Source: JAAFJM01 sp044239605 (GTDB lineage: Bacteria; Bacteroidota; Bacteroidia; UKL13-3). Taken from it: a DNA stretch of 64,000 bases. The stretch lies in NCBI GenBank assembly GCA_044239605.1, contig JBIIBC010000001.1:248001-312000 (forward strand). Reading direction: 5' to 3'. The notes under the pieces are model-generated. The model was not told where the DNA came from. It saw nothing but the letters and a program-made list of their open reading frames with translations, and ran no database searches. The position numbers were made by a program, and so were the translations under genes. Position 1 is the stretch's first letter. Every line of letters starts with the position of its first letter. Shown piece after piece: positions 1-8,378 of this stretch.

Positions 1-700
1 CATCAGCCATTCCTCTTACCGCAAATTTGAATACAGTTTGACCTTCTTGATACACAAAATGTTCACGAGCATCAACAGTTTCGTGGCTAGCAGGTTTGAT
101 ACTTCCACCTGCTTTTTGGTGTAAAAAATGACGACCTGATCCATCTACTTTTAAAACTGAGTCTATTAATCCTAAACCTTCTTCATTTGGCTCTAGCAGA
201 ACACATCCACAGCCATCACCAAAAATTACACATGTATTTCTTTCTGTGTAGTCAATAATGGAAGACATTTTATCACCACCAACTACCAAAACTTTTTTAT
301 ATGCGCCACTTTGTATGAAACGACTTCCTGTTTCTAAACCAAACAAAAAGCCGGAACAAGCAGCACCTAAATCATATCCGAAAGCATTTGTTGCTCCTAT
401 TTTATCTGCCAAAATACAAGCTGATGAAGGAAAAACCATATCAGGAGTAACTGTACAAAAAATAATTAAATCAATATCGGTTGCTTTAATACCCCTTTTT
501 TTAAGTAAACCATTTACAGCCTCTACCGCCATATCAGAAGTTCCTAAGCCTTCGGCTAAAATTCTTCTTTCTTTAATTCCTGTTCTGCTTACAATCCATT
601 CATCATTAGTATCAACCATTTTTTCCAAATCTTTATTGGTTAGAACTTTAGGTGGTACATACCCATTAACTGCTGTGATTGCTGCTGTAGTTTTTGTCAT
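1..700 (-). CDS. fabH: 3-oxoacyl-ACP synthase III (FabH), 3' end cut by window edge
   Basis: The minus strand is open from an ATG at 700 to the left edge (233 codons, no stop). It reads MTKTTAAITAVNGYVPP..., followed by NDEWIVSRTGI and an active-site region GAACSGF with the nucleophilic cysteine near residue 115. These are hallmarks of FabH, which condenses acetyl-CoA with malonyl-ACP to start fatty-acid synthesis in the cytoplasm. The catalytic His and Asn regions lie beyond the window. It is about 100 bp downstream of plsX, completing the conserved DUF177-rpmF-plsX-fabH order, so co-transcription is likely. Identity is seen directly; the reaction is known for the family. Confidence 0.96.
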   Translation of the reverse strand, partial: MTKTTAAITAVNGYVPPKVLTNKDLEKMVDTNDEWIVSRTGIKERRILAEGLGTSDMAVEAVNGLLKKRGIKATDIDLIIFCTVTPDMVFPSSACILADKIGATNAFGYDLGAACSGFLFGLETGSRFIQSGAYKKVLVVGGDKMSSIIDYTERNTCVIFGDGCGCVLLEPNEEGLGLIDSVLKVDGSGRHFLHQKAGGSIKPASHETVDAREHFVYQEGQTVFKFAVRGMAD

Positions 701-804
701 TGGTAAATTTTTTGCTAAAATAATCTTTGTATTCAATTTTTAAGAATAAAGTTTAGTTTAGCTTTAATGAAAAACGCCTCATTTTATAGAGGTAATCTTT
801 TATT

Positions 805-1761
805 TTATTGAATTGGAACTAAATTTTTAAACTGTTCGCGAATGATATTGCACAAATCGGATTTTACCACATCACGAGCAGTAAAAATCATATTTTTAAA
901 GGCTTTCGCATTCGAAATTCCATGACCAATAATAACTGGTGCATTAACCCCCAATATTGGAGTTCCACCATAATTTTCATAGTCAAATCTATCTAAAAAG
1001 GCATCTTGAACGCCTCGTTTTTTCATTACATAATAAAAAGATTCATAAGCTTTCAGAGTAACATTTCCAGTAAATCCTTCGCAAACAATTACATCAGATT
1101 TGTCAGTTAACAAATCTCTACCTTCTACATTTCCAACAAAGTGAAACGCATTAGACTCTTCCATTAATTGGTGAGCCGAAATAGTTACTAAATTACCCTT
1201 TTCTTTTTCTTCGCCAATGCTCAATAATCCTATTCGTGGGTCAGAATAACCGTGAACATGTTTCATCATTAAACTACCTAATACTGCAAATTGATATAAT
1301 ACATCAGGTTTACAATCAGCATTCGCTCCTACATCTAACAATAATCCAAATTTACCATTAGGTTTTGGAATTGTAGCTGTTATAGTTGGGCGTATAACAC
1401 CTTCAATTGGTTTTACGGTAAACATAGAACCAACTAACATAGCACCTGTATTACCGGCACTAACAAAAGCATCTACTTGCTTACTCGCAAGTAATTTAAA
1501 ACCAATAGAAATACTTGAATCCTTCTTTTGAGAAATTGCCTTAGTTGGGTGTTCACCCATTCCAATAACTTCGGTAGTATGAACAAATTCGAACCTTGAA
1601 TCGCTTACACCTTGAGATTGTAATAACTTTTCGGCCTGTTCTTTATCGCCAATTAGCACAATGGTATCATCAGCACCAAGTTCTGCTAAAGCTAAAACAG
1701 CACCTAAAATAGCTTCTTTGGGCGCAAAATCGCCACCCATAATGTCAAAACCAATTTTCAT
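805..1761 (-). CDS. plsX: Phosphate acyltransferase PlsX
   Basis: This 318-residue protein opens with MKIGFDIMGGDFAPKEA, the DxMGGDxAP signature of PlsX. Other family segments follow (VSAGNTGAMLVG, LLLDVGANADCKP, VCEGFTGNVTLK). Length is typical for the family. PlsX makes acyl-phosphate from acyl-ACP at the membrane surface for phospholipid synthesis. It lies 93 bp downstream of rpmF and upstream of fabH on the same strand; a hairpin in the rpmF-plsX gap (1799-1825) may lower read-through. Nothing unusual is seen in the protein. Confidence 0.97.
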   Translation of the reverse strand: MKIGFDIMGGDFAPKEAILGAVLALAELGADDTIVLIGDKEQAEKLLQSQGVSDSRFEFVHTTEVIGMGEHPTKAISQKKDSSISIGFKLLASKQVDAFVSAGNTGAMLVGSMFTVKPIEGVIRPTITATIPKPNGKFGLLLDVGANADCKPDVLYQFAVLGSLMMKHVHGYSDPRIGLLSIGEEKEKGNLVTISAHQLMEESNAFHFVGNVEGRDLLTDKSDVIVCEGFTGNVTLKAYESFYYVMKKRGVQDAFLDRFDYENYGGTPILGVNAPVIIGHGISNAKAFKNMIFTARDVVKSDLCNIIREQFKNLVPIQ

Positions 1762-1798
1762 TTGCTAGTTGTTTGGGGTTAATTTAAAAAACGAAAAA

Positions 1799-1825
1799 CG
1801 AAAACGCTTTAAAAAAGCACTTTCG
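1799..1825 (-). terminator. Hairpin with T-run after rpmF (attenuator or partial terminator)
   Basis: On the minus strand CGAAAGTGCTTT pairs imperfectly with AAAGCGTTTTCG and is followed by T-rich sequence. It lies between rpmF and plsX. It could terminate part of the abundant rpmF message before the lipid genes. The pairing is seen; the regulatory role is inferred. Confidence 0.5.
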
Positions 1826-1854
1826 TTTTTAGTATTTGATTTTAAGCAAAATGC

Positions 1855-2040
1855 TTAAACATCTGATTTCATATCAGGGAAAACATGTTTTCCACGGTAG
1901 AAACCATCAGCGGTAACGCGGTGGCGCATGTGAACTTCACCCGATGTTGAATCGATTGACAATGTTGGAACAGCACCTTTATAATGTGTTCTGCGCTTAT
2001 CGCGTCTTGCTTTTGAGATTTTTCGTTTAGGATTTGGCAT
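1855..2040 (-). CDS. rpmF: Ribosomal protein bL32, cysteine-free form
   Basis: A 61-residue basic protein starting MPNPKRKISKARRDKRRTHYKG, the universal bL32 N-terminus. The protein has no cysteine, so the zinc ribbon of the C+ form is absent and this is a zinc-independent L32. It binds 23S rRNA in the large subunit. The gene is 21 bp after the DUF177 gene and precedes plsX, as in many bacteria. Identity is clear from sequence. Confidence 0.97.
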   Translation of the reverse strand: MPNPKRKISKARRDKRRTHYKGAVPTLSIDSTSGEVHMRHRVTADGFYRGKHVFPDMKSDV

Positions 2041-2061
2041 TTTACTTCTCTCCTCGTGTTA

Positions 2062-2592
2062 TCAGTTTTTGTTGTAAAAATTTTTTAATGCATCCCAGCG
2101 TGGGTCAGATTCAGGACTTTCATCCATTTCATCATTGCCTTCATCGGTTTTTATTTTATCAATGAATGCTTGGTTATGTTCTTTATCAGCATCCTCACAA
2201 CTAATTTTAGTTGGAATAGCTAATAAAAAATAATCATATATAAATTGCTTAAAATCAAATTCATGCAGACCTTTTGGCAAATAAATGATTTCGTCATCAT
2301 TTAAATTTTCGGGACCATCAATTAATTTTATCAATAAATAATATGTTTTATCTAAAGGTAAATCAAAATCATCTAAGCAAGTATCGCAAGTAGTAAATAC
2401 GCTGCCGGTAATTTTGAACTGCATTTCGTACATACTCTCCTTCTTGTCGAGCGTAACCTCGCATTGCGCATTTGCGCTTACAAAAGGCTTATCTGTAACT
2501 TCTTCGTACAAATCGGCACCAATTGGAAACGTAAATTCGTTTTTTCCAAAACGGAGTTTATTGAACTCAACTATGTATGTTTTTGTTTTCAA
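2062..2592 (-). CDS. DUF177 (YceD-family) protein, probable TTG start
   Basis: The frame encodes a DUF177/YceD protein containing a CDTCLDDFDLPL segment, the conserved CxxCL core, and an acidic C-terminus. YceD-family proteins are linked to 23S rRNA maturation and are commonly encoded just upstream of rpmF, as here. An ATG at 2652 would give 196 residues, but the first 20 residues look non-conserved. A -7 promoter box (TACATTTG, 2610-2617) lies inside that extension, so a transcript starting there could not use it. The TTG at 2590-2592, giving LKTKTYIVEFNKLRFG with 176 residues, fits the family better. The start choice is inference; the family call is firm. Confidence 0.85.
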   Translation of the reverse strand: MKTKTYIVEFNKLRFGKNEFTFPIGADLYEEVTDKPFVSANAQCEVTLDKKESMYEMQFKITGSVFTTCDTCLDDFDLPLDKTYYLLIKLIDGPENLNDDEIIYLPKGLHEFDFKQFIYDYFLLAIPTKISCEDADKEHNQAFIDKIKTDEGNDEMDESPESDPRWDALKNFYNKN

Positions 2593-2609
2593 CCTTAAAA
2601 TAAAGCCTA

Positions 2610-2617
2610 CAAATGTA
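2610..2617 (-). promoter_or_regulatory. -7 promoter box TACATTTG for DUF177-rpmF-plsX-fabH
   Basis: An exact match to Bacteroidota TAnnTTTG on the minus strand. It predicts a transcript start near 2603, only about 10 bases before the TTG at 2592. No good -33 element is visible at the usual spacing. Confidence 0.5.
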
Positions 2618-2891
2618 ATTTTTTGTGAATAAAATATTAACTTTTTTTTCAAAAAATGTAAAAAAACTTCTTTATAAGTATGTTTTTATTTTTAACAAAC
2701 TATATTTAAGCAAGTTAGCTTATTGAAAAAATTAAACTTTCTATTGTATAAAAATTTTGTTTTTGTAGACTAAAGTCAAATAGGTCAATCGTAAAAGTTC
2801 TATTTAATTGAACGTATGTATATTTAAAACAAGATAGTGCATCCGAAAGTGAATAATTATGAATGTATGATTTATAGGTTTTAATTTTTAA
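2618..2891. other. Non-coding gap between the rodA end and the DUF177 promoter
   Basis: A+T-rich sequence without a plausible gene. It contains one weak copy of the GAC-TAAA-GTC hairpin core (2768-2777) like those in the 30.5 kb array. No terminator with a clear stem was seen. Confidence 0.5.
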
Positions 2892-4163
2892 CTAATCAAA
2901 GTTTTTTAATTCGTTTACTCTGTTTGCATCAAGTCTAATAAATATAAATAGCAATATCGTAAAGCTTAATAAAGCTGAACCTCCATAGCTAAAAAATGGC
3001 AACGGAATACCTATTACTGGCATTAAACCTAATGTCATTCCTATATTGATTAAAAAATGGAAAAACAAGATTGAAACCAAACTGTAACCATAAATACGGT
3101 TAAACTTGTTCCTTTGTCTTTCCGCCATAACCATTAGTCGCCATAAAAAAAGCATGTAAAGCGAAATAAACAGAAACGAGCCCAAAAAACCAAATTCTTC
3201 ACCTATAGTGCAAAAAATAAAATCGGTACTTTGTTCTGGTACAAACCTAAATTTATTTTGCGTTCCTTCTAAAAATCCTTTTCCTATTGGCCCGCCTGAT
3301 CCTATAGCTATCAATGATTGTTGAACATTGTACCCTGCACCTTTTAAATCAACTTCTTTGCCTAAAAGTACATTTATCCTAGTACGTTGATGGGCTTGCA
3401 TTACATTTTCAAAAACATAATCAATACTGCTTACATACGCGCTCGCAAAAATTACTATTCCAATTGTTAGAAAAACAAGTAATTGTGTGCGCCTTATCAT
3501 GGCTAAAAAAGCAATAGCAATAACCACCAACCCAATAATTATATACAATGGCTTAATAAGCAATGCCATCACTCCCAAAACAGCCAATAAAACACCTACA
3601 ATTAATAACCAACCCGGTAAACCTTCGCGATATAAAACTAATGAAAATGAAGCGAAAACTAATGCCGAACCAGTTTCGTTTTGTAATAAAATAATGACCA
3701 TGGGTAAAGCAATAATGGCCATCGATATGGCTTTTACTTTCCAGTTTTTAAAATCAATATTATAACCACTTAGGAATTTGGCTAAAGCCAATGCCGTTCC
3801 AAATTTGGCAAACTCTGCGGGCTGAATTTGAAAACTTCCAATTCTTATCCAACTGCTACTTCCTTTAATTTCGGCACCTATGGCAAAAGTAGCCAAAAGC
3901 ATGAGGATGGTAATGCCATAAAAACCATAAGCAAAAGCATAAAAAAGTTTTTCATCAACCAATAAAATAAGTAGCCCTAAAAATGCTGATACCACAATCC
4001 ATAACAATTGCTTGCCATAGTTTTTATCCATATCGTAAATATCAGGATTGGTTTCTGAATACACCGATGCGTATATGCAAAGCAAACCAGCTATTACAAA
4101 AACGCAATAAAGCGTTAGTACAAGCCAATCAATGCTTGCCGGTTTTGGTTGCTGTTGAGTCAT
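2892..4163 (-). CDS. rodA: Rod-shape SEDS peptidoglycan polymerase RodA
   Basis: A 423-residue polytopic membrane protein with about ten hydrophobic segments. It carries SEDS-family motifs: IKGSSSWIRIGSFQIQPAEFAK, QQSLIAIGSGGPIGKGFLEG, VPEQSTDFIFC and PVIGIPLPFFSYGGSALLS. SEDS proteins polymerise lipid II glycan strands. It overlaps the 3' end of mrdA by 35 bp on the same strand, and that adjacency to PBP2 identifies it as RodA of the elongation machinery rather than FtsW. Transcription probably comes from the mrdA promoter. Confidence 0.95.
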   Translation of the reverse strand: MTQQQPKPASIDWLVLTLYCVFVIAGLLCIYASVYSETNPDIYDMDKNYGKQLLWIVVSAFLGLLILLVDEKLFYAFAYGFYGITILMLLATFAIGAEIKGSSSWIRIGSFQIQPAEFAKFGTALALAKFLSGYNIDFKNWKVKAISMAIIALPMVIILLQNETGSALVFASFSLVLYREGLPGWLLIVGVLLAVLGVMALLIKPLYIIIGLVVIAIAFLAMIRRTQLLVFLTIGIVIFASAYVSSIDYVFENVMQAHQRTRINVLLGKEVDLKGAGYNVQQSLIAIGSGGPIGKGFLEGTQNKFRFVPEQSTDFIFCTIGEEFGFLGSFLFISLYMLFLWRLMVMAERQRNKFNRIYGYSLVSILFFHFLINIGMTLGLMPVIGIPLPFFSYGGSALLSFTILLFIFIRLDANRVNELKNFD

Positions 4164-5994
4164 TTAAAATTGGTTTGTGTGTTAAATTTCCTTTCATCAT
4201 ACGTTCTACCAAATAAGGTCGCGTATCATGTTTTTTGGTTAAATATTGTTCTATCATTAAGCTGGCTATTGGCGCAGCCCATGTGGCTCCAAAACCTGAA
4301 TTTTCCACTACTACCGCTATGGCAATTTTAGGATTATCTTTTGGTGCAAAAGCAAAGAAAATACTATGGTCTTTTCCATGCGGATTTTGAGCTGTTCCGG
4401 TTTTACCACAAATAGCTATTCCCGGAATTTTAGCTATATATGCAGTTCCATGATTTACCACATCTTCCATTCCATTAATTACCACTGGAAAATAACTGGT
4501 ATCCACCGTGCACCAATGTTTCACATTATATTCAGGATTCGGGTTTTTTTTGCCTTCAATTTTTTTTACAATATGAGGAGTAATATAATAACCACGGTTA
4601 GCTACCAAAGCAGTAGCATTTGCCATTTGTAAAGGTGTTATTCCTAATTCGCCTTGCCCAATTCCTAACGAAATGGTGGTTAATGCCTGCCAATGGTTTC
4701 GGCCATAAATTTTATCGTAATAGGTAGCCTTGGGTACAAATCCTGTTCCTTCGCCATATAAATCTACTCCTAATTTTCTACCCATTCCAAAACTTGCCAA
4801 ATGGTCGTAAAGTTTATTATAAGCATCTTCTACTTTGCGGTATTTGGGGTTGTTAACTACAGTTCTGTATACATGGCAAAAATAAGCATTACAACTAACT
4901 GCTATGGCTCCTTGCAATGGTAAAGGCGAGCCATGCGCATGGCAACCCACATGCAATCCACCTGAATTAAATCCACCATAACAACCATATGCAGTGTTTG
5001 GATAAAGTACTTGTTCCTGCTGGCCAATTAAGCTCATAATTACTTTAAAAATAGAACCTGGAGGATATGGTGCAGCTATTGGTCTGTTAAACAGAGGTTT
5101 GCTTGGGTCACGTAAAAGCTCCATGTAATGATTTCCTCTATCACGGCCAACAAATAAGTTTGGATCGTAGGTTGGACTACTTATCATAGAAAGAATTTCC
5201 CCACTGCTAGGTTCAATTGCCACAATACTTCCAATTTTATTTTGCATCAATTGCTCGCCTAATTCTTGCAGTTTTTGGTCAATGGTTAAATTAATTTTTT
5301 TACCAGCTACAGCTACAGTATCAAATTCACCATCTTTATAACGGCCTTGGGCGCGGCTTTTGCTATCAACCAAAACATATCTTACACCTTTTACACCACC
5401 TAATTCTTTTTCATAAGTACGTTCTACGCCACTAATTCCAATAAAATCGCCCATGCGGTAATAACCGTTTGAGTTTTCAATCATTTTTTCGGTAACCTCG
5501 CCAATGTAACCCATTATATGAGCTGCATTTTTGTATTTGTATTTTCTATCGGTTCTAACTACTACATCAAAACCTTGAAAATCGAAAAGCATTTCTTGAA
5601 AACGAGCGTAAGTGGCCATGGTCAATTGTTTTTCGAAAACCGAAGGCCTATAAATGGCATAACCTTTTTGGCGTTTTATTTTTTCAAATCTATCAATAAA
5701 CTCTTGTTTGGTAATGCCTATTACCTCGCAAAAAGCATTGGTATCAAGGTTTTTAACTTGCTCTGGAGTAACAAATAAATCGTAAATATTATCGTTATAA
5801 ACCAACAAATCGTTATTTCTATCCATAAGCAAACCGCGGGCAGGATAAATGGTTTGCTCTTGCAATACATTGTTTTGAGCTGAACGTATGTAACTTTCGT
5901 CAAATATTTGAAGAGTAAGCAATCTGATAACATAAACAAATGCTATAAAAATAAATACCCCTAATAAAATTTTTTGCTTAATTTGACTTTCCAT
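4129..5994 (-). CDS. mrdA: Penicillin-binding protein 2 (MrdA), peptidoglycan DD-transpeptidase
   Basis: This 621-residue protein has an N-terminal membrane anchor (about residues 8-28), a dimerisation/pedestal region (ARGLLMDRN, GISGVERTYEKELGG) and a transpeptidase domain. The active-site SxxK is S314-IFK (PPGSIFKV), SCN is at 367-369 and KTG at 531-533 (CGKTGTAQNPHG). This is class B PBP2, which crosslinks peptidoglycan in the elongasome with RodA, encoded immediately downstream with overlapping ends. mreC/mreD are not in this window upstream. The promoter box at 6015-6022 gives a short leader. Confidence 0.97.
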   Translation of the reverse strand: MESQIKQKILLGVFIFIAFVYVIRLLTLQIFDESYIRSAQNNVLQEQTIYPARGLLMDRNNDLLVYNDNIYDLFVTPEQVKNLDTNAFCEVIGITKQEFIDRFEKIKRQKGYAIYRPSVFEKQLTMATYARFQEMLFDFQGFDVVVRTDRKYKYKNAAHIMGYIGEVTEKMIENSNGYYRMGDFIGISGVERTYEKELGGVKGVRYVLVDSKSRAQGRYKDGEFDTVAVAGKKINLTIDQKLQELGEQLMQNKIGSIVAIEPSSGEILSMISSPTYDPNLFVGRDRGNHYMELLRDPSKPLFNRPIAAPYPPGSIFKVIMSLIGQQEQVLYPNTAYGCYGGFNSGGLHVGCHAHGSPLPLQGAIAVSCNAYFCHVYRTVVNNPKYRKVEDAYNKLYDHLASFGMGRKLGVDLYGEGTGFVPKATYYDKIYGRNHWQALTTISLGIGQGELGITPLQMANATALVANRGYYITPHIVKKIEGKKNPNPEYNVKHWCTVDTSYFPVVINGMEDVVNHGTAYIAKIPGIAICGKTGTAQNPHGKDHSIFFAFAPKDNPKIAIAVVVENSGFGATWAAPIASLMIEQYLTKKHDTRPYLVERMMKGNLTHKPILNDSTATKTGKH

Positions 5995-6014
5995 TTAGCT
6001 TGTTCAACTCAACG

Positions 6015-6022
6015 CAAATGTA
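6015..6022 (-). promoter_or_regulatory. -7 promoter box TACATTTG for mrdA-rodA
   Basis: An exact TAnnTTTG match on the minus strand 20 bp upstream of the mrdA ATG. No convincing -33 box is visible. Confidence 0.5.
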
Positions 6023-6100
6023 ATATCTAAAAAATTGCTTATTGCATATTGGCTAAAAATATTTTTTATAAATTAGTTAACATTTGGCTCAAGAAGTCAA

Positions 6101-6349
6101 TTATTCCATAATTAAGTATAAACCCCAAACAACCATAGCTGCACCAATACTGGTTATACCATAAAGTATAAAATGATAATACTCGTTAGAGATGGGCATG
6201 GTTAAATTGGTTATACATCCTAAAAATAAAATAACAGCACCAATGGCCAATAATTTAAACCCTTTTTGAGTTCTAGCTTCTCTGGCTGTTTTATTTTCTA
6301 AATCCATTTCTAAGTTGTTTTCTAACATGTCTGTGTCTAAGTTTTCCAT
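6101..6349 (-). CDS. Small two-helix membrane protein, unknown function
   Basis: An 82-residue protein with an acidic, Asn/Glu-rich N-terminus (about residues 1-25) and two hydrophobic helices at about 31-50 and 59-80. I do not recognise a family. It has its own strong-looking promoter (6396-6426) and is transcribed toward mrdA, 106 bp upstream of that gene, so it may stand alone. It is predicted to sit in the inner membrane with the acidic tail in the cytoplasm. The good promoter supports a real gene. Confidence 0.75.
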   Translation of the reverse strand: MENLDTDMLENNLEMDLENKTAREARTQKGFKLLAIGAVILFLGCITNLTMPISNEYYHFILYGITSIGAAMVVWGLYLIME

Positions 6350-6395
6350 AGGTTTTCGGTTTAAAAGAGTTGATGGTTAATAATATGACTTTTAA

Positions 6396-6426
6396 CAAAC
6401 ATACATTTAGTGTGCTGAATTACAAA
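6396..6426 (-). promoter_or_regulatory. Promoter, TTTG-19 bp-TATGTTTG
   Basis: On the minus strand TTTG (6423-6426) and TATGTTTG (6396-6403) are separated by exactly 19 bp, the Bacteroidota sigma consensus. It drives the 82-residue membrane protein gene at 6101-6349. Confidence 0.7.
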
Positions 6427-6561
6427 CGGTTTAAAAATATTTAATTTAAAAAAGTGTCATTTTTTTAAAAATAAATTCACGTAATAAAAAACCAAATGTT
6501 TGGTAGGTGGAAGTTTAAATGCAAAAATTTGTGTTGATGTTTATGTTGTAAAAGAAATTGT

Positions 6562-6569
6562 TATATTTG
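6562..6569 (+). promoter_or_regulatory. -7 promoter box TATATTTG
   Basis: An exact TAnnTTTG match 36 bp before the ATG of the lipoprotein gene at 6606. The -33 region is weak. Confidence 0.4.
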
Positions 6570-6605
6570 ATATGAAATAATAATTTATAAATAAAAATAA
6601 TTAGC

Positions 6606-7283
6606 ATGATGAGATCATTTTTTGTGTTAATGATTCTCTCTATCATTCTGTCTTGTAATTCAAATAACACAGAAAGTAAACAAGATACTAGTAATGAAAG
6701 CTTGACGACCGACAGTGGAAGTAGTTTTGACAGGACTGAGAATTTAAAACTTTCAATTTCAGATAGTATAAAAAGAGAGTGGTCTTTTTTCTTTTCCAAT
6801 CCAAATGCAAAAGACATTTTTCTCTTAACAATTGAACCAGGAATGGTTAAAAATTCAAAATCTAAGTTACAGATATTAACAATAGATAACAAGATAATTT
6901 ACACTCAAATTTTTGATACATATTATTTTGTAAAATGGATTTACGAACCAGACACTGTTCCTATAAATATTGGACAGGAAGCCTACAATAAATTTATTGA
7001 AAATTATTGTAAGTCAATCACTCCAAAACAATATAAAACCTATTTTTGGAAGAATGTGAATACTTTTTTTGAAGCTATTGTTTCATTAGATAGAAGTAAA
7101 TATGCTGATTTGAAAAATGATTGGGAGGAAGATATTGTAGATAAAAACTTTTTAAATGAGGTATTAGCAGACTCGACAGTTCAATTATTTGACATAACTT
7201 GTTTTGACTGTGATGAAGGTGCTTCAATAATTGGGTTTTCTCAAAAGCAAAATAAAGTAGTAACGTTGCTAGAGCATGATTAA
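6606..7283 (+). CDS. Putative lipoprotein, unknown function
   Basis: This 225-residue protein has a short hydrophobic signal ending in the lipobox ILSC with Cys at residue 17, followed by a Ser/Asn/Thr-rich linker. It is predicted to be a lipid-anchored periplasmic or outer-membrane protein. A CFDC pair lies near the C-terminus. The second ATG (6609) is an equally good start. I do not recognise the family. It is the first of four small envelope genes in an island between mrdA and the DUF2723 gene, and it is followed 16 bp after its stop by the first of three promoter repeats. Confidence 0.75.
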   Translation: MMRSFFVLMILSIILSCNSNNTESKQDTSNESLTTDSGSSFDRTENLKLSISDSIKREWSFFFSNPNAKDIFLLTIEPGMVKNSKSKLQILTIDNKIIYTQIFDTYYFVKWIYEPDTVPINIGQEAYNKFIENYCKSITPKQYKTYFWKNVNTFFEAIVSLDRSKYADLKNDWEEDIVDKNFLNEVLADSTVQLFDITCFDCDEGASIIGFSQKQNKVVTLLEHD

Positions 7284-7298
7284 TAAAATAATTAAGCC

Positions 7299-7350
7299 GA
7301 TGTTAGCGTCCTCGCCAAAATCAATAAATTTGAATAAAGCAAATAATTGC
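7299..7350 (+). repeat. Promoter-bearing intergenic repeat, copy 1
   Basis: First of three ~50 bp near-identical repeats (others at 7808-7860 and 8276-8330). Shared core: CGTCC, CCAAAATCAATA, ATTTGAATAAAGC, AATAATT. It contains TAAATTTG (7325-7332), a -7 box. The -33 position here reads TTAG rather than TTG. It lies between two unrelated small genes, 16 bp after the first stop. Confidence 0.85.
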
Positions 7351-7382
7351 AGCATACAACTAAACAAACTCAAATATATATT

Positions 7383-7790
7383 ATGGATATAAACTTTAAT
7401 TACTTCAATAAAAAAAATGTTACCATTCTGATATTAATAATTGTAGGCTATTTACTATTGATTAGTATGAATAATTATTTTTTTCCTAGGAAATCATACC
7501 AAGAGTATGAAAAAGAGGAAAAGGAGGAGACTTACATGCTAGAAATAAAGGGACGTGTTAAATATGTGCATACAGAGAAAAGCCATACTTATGTTGAATT
7601 ATTCAATGATTCATTAACTTATTCTCTACCCTATACGAGTTCATTACAACATGAACCACATACTTTATCTTCTTTTTTAAATATTGGAGATTCTGTCTAT
7701 AAACACAAATTTGACTATTCAATAACAATTATTAGAAATGGAGAAAAAACCAATTGGATTTTAGGTAAAGATGAACGATATATTAATTGA
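7383..7790 (+). CDS. Small single-pass membrane protein, unknown function
   Basis: Starting at the ATG at 7383, which follows the repeat-borne promoter at a sensible distance, the protein is 135 residues. An earlier ATG at 7347 lies at the end of the repeat and is less likely. A hydrophobic helix spans about residues 13-30, followed by a Glu/Lys-rich linker and a small beta-rich domain that ends close to the C-terminus. The topology resembles small DUF3592-like membrane proteins, but I see no diagnostic motif. It is the second gene of the repeat-separated island. Confidence 0.7.
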   Translation: MDINFNYFNKKNVTILILIIVGYLLLISMNNYFFPRKSYQEYEKEEKEETYMLEIKGRVKYVHTEKSHTYVELFNDSLTYSLPYTSSLQHEPHTLSSFLNIGDSVYKHKFDYSITIIRNGEKTNWILGKDERYIN

Positions 7791-7807
7791 GAAAGGTTAA
7801 TATTCCA

Positions 7808-7860
7808 GTCAATGTTGCCGTCCTTGCCAAAATCAATATATTTGAATAAAGCTAATAATT
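7808..7860 (+). repeat. Promoter-bearing intergenic repeat, copy 2
   Basis: Second copy of the island repeat. It carries a full promoter: TTG at 7815-7817, 19 bp spacer, TATATTTG at 7837-7844. It starts about 17 bp after one stop codon and ends 6 bp before the next ATG (7866). Confidence 0.85.
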
Positions 7861-7865
7861 TTTAA

Positions 7866-8261
7866 ATGGAAAAAATTAAAAAAAAAGAAGCCATACATGG
7901 TTTAATCCTTTTTATTGGAGGGATTTTGATATTTATAATAAGCAATTTTTTTGTAAATAAATTTGATTTCAAAAAAAACGGAAAACATAGTATTGCTGAA
8001 ATTTATGACTTTCATGTTTTAGCAAAATCAGGGCATTCAATTTGTTTTAAATTTTCAATTAATAATCAACAATTTAAAAGTTGTCACACAGAAACCTTTT
8101 CAAATAGCAAATTAAGATTGATGCTTTTAGGGAAAAAATTTCCAGTAATTTATAATCCTGAAAAACCAGAAGAATGTGATATATTAATTACAGAGTATGA
8201 TTTTAAAGAATATGATTTAGTATACCCAGACAGTCTTTACTGGGTTGAAGAAAATAGATAA
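7866..8261 (+). CDS. Small membrane protein, DUF3592-like, unknown function
   Basis: A 131-residue protein with a Lys-rich start, one hydrophobic helix at about residues 10-30 and a soluble domain. The domain contains a CFKFSINNQQFKSC stretch and a VIYNPEKPEECD segment. The pattern of helix, beta-domain and YNPxxP resembles DUF3592-type membrane proteins, in which a similar YDPxNP motif occurs. The same plan is seen in the gene at 26769-27137. The leader is very short from the repeat-borne promoter (predicted start near 7850). Function is unknown. Confidence 0.7.
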   Translation: MEKIKKKEAIHGLILFIGGILIFIISNFFVNKFDFKKNGKHSIAEIYDFHVLAKSGHSICFKFSINNQQFKSCHTETFSNSKLRLMLLGKKFPVIYNPEKPEECDILITEYDFKEYDLVYPDSLYWVEENR

Positions 8262-8275
8262 CAAATATGAATTAG

Positions 8276-8330
8276 TCGATGTTGTCGTCCTATCCAAAAT
8301 CAATATATTTGAATAAAGCTAATAATTGCA
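8276..8330 (+). repeat. Promoter-bearing intergenic repeat, copy 3
   Basis: Third copy. TTG at 8282-8284, 19 bp spacer, TATATTTG at 8304-8311. No gene follows at the usual distance. The sequence runs instead into the palindrome-rich direct repeat at 8379, so this promoter appears orphaned. Confidence 0.85.
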
Positions 8331-8378
8331 AGCGAGGACGTCTGCAATGGCGAAAGCATAGTAGGATTATTCGGTGTG

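Noticed and set aside
258..743. Plus-strand open frame opposite fabH
   Set aside because: It lies antisense to fabH, which has clear motifs, and its protein is Lys/Ser/Ile-rich with no start context. It is a shadow frame.
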